A stretch of 64,000 nucleotides of DNA from Bacillus sp. P14.5 (GTDB lineage Bacteria > Bacillota > Bacilli > Bacillales > Bacillaceae_B). The stretch spans positions 40,988 through 104,987 of the forward strand of contig NZ_NIJF01000067.1 of the NCBI RefSeq assembly GCF_003316765.1. The letters run 5' to 3'. Positions 63,834-64,000 of this stretch are shown one piece after another. How positions within the stretch are numbered: the stretch's first letter is position 1; the number at the start of each line of letters is the position of its first letter. The notes under the pieces are model-generated. The model was given only the letters and a program-made list of their open reading frames with translations, was not told the DNA's origin and searched no databases. A program made the position numbers and the translations under genes.

Positions 63834-64000
63834 CCGCAGGCAAATCTAGCTCCAGCGGCCAGCACCTAGCGGATTTCGGTCTCCTTCCTTGCGATAAGTC
63901 ATCATCGAATCGCTTTCGCTCTTCGTGATTCCTTTATCTCATGCAGGAGCCCTACAATCCGTACGGTGCTGAACGGCCGCTTCCGCTTTTTATGAAGCCG

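Larger units (their letters stand above)
63448..64000 (-). repeat. GAGGCTGGGACAAAA element, second copy with nested inserts (runs off window)
   Basis: Starts AAAGAGGCTGGGACAAAA (63448-63465) and keeps the hairpin (CGCATGAGATCAAGG / CTTGATCTCATGCG) and the block GGCGGATTGGAGCGGAAGG, in reverse orientation to the 29975 copy. After GACTAGCGG it is split by 126 bp, then by a 28-bp palindrome, then by a third unrelated piece from 63844. Confidence 0.82.

Overview
The window reads as chromosomal DNA of a low-GC, endospore-forming Bacillaceae bacterium, probably in the Bacillus/Mesobacillus/Cytobacillus range; I cannot fix the genus. The evidence is the small acid-soluble spore proteins SspO and SspP beside aconitase, YteA- and GerPF-like spore proteins, a YjcZ-type peptide, strong AGGAGG ribosome binding sites, TTG/GTG starts and candidate sigma-B promoters. 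I saw no tRNA or rRNA gene, prophage, transposase gene or CRISPR array.

Layout. 0-8 kb: aconitase (cut by the window edge), sspO, sspP, then a selenium locus with selA and, 0.9 kb away, a SelW-like (Rdx family) selenoprotein whose in-frame TGA is followed by a compact SECIS-like hairpin. Next come a UPF1/Dna2-type helicase and a stress membrane protein. 8-20 kb: cell wall enzymes (lytic transglycosylase, two 3D-domain proteins), a betaine-type BCCT transporter, methionine aminopeptidase, a DJ-1/PfpI protein, a rhodanese lipoprotein and an M24 peptidase. 20-33 kb: topoisomerase III, an exporter ABC half-transporter, polyphosphate kinase 2, small membrane proteins, an alpha/beta hydrolase, a DUF429 protein and an RsbR-type STAS protein. 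33-50 kb: metabolic and repair singletons (Gfo/Idh/MocA, DUF2935, methyltransferase, 3-methyladenine glycosylase, DAO oxidoreductase, peptidase E, Nudix CoA pyrophosphatase, YjbQ), two DUF421 proteins and spore-related genes. 50-64 kb: a helix-turn-helix protein fused to a degenerate F1-ATPase beta-like domain, divergent from an SMR transporter; then HU, general stress protein 17M, a second STAS protein, a Csp-like copper protein, DegV and a betaine-binding lipoprotein.

Three themes tie the window together. First, selenocysteine: selA and a CxxU protein are near neighbours, so the organism should also carry selB, selC and selD elsewhere. Second, repeats: a non-autonomous element of about 115-230 bp with GGCT...AGCC inverted ends and A/T-rich 8-bp target duplications (at least ten copies); a family of about 320-390 bp made of tandem CCGCTTAT hairpins, found in three convergent gene gaps; and a 363-bp element with perfect 18-bp ends, whose second copy is broken up by nested inserts. 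Third, eight or nine genes are interrupted by a frameshift and each can be rejoined by adding one base to a short A/T run. That pattern points to a systematic base-calling deficit rather than to many pseudogenes.
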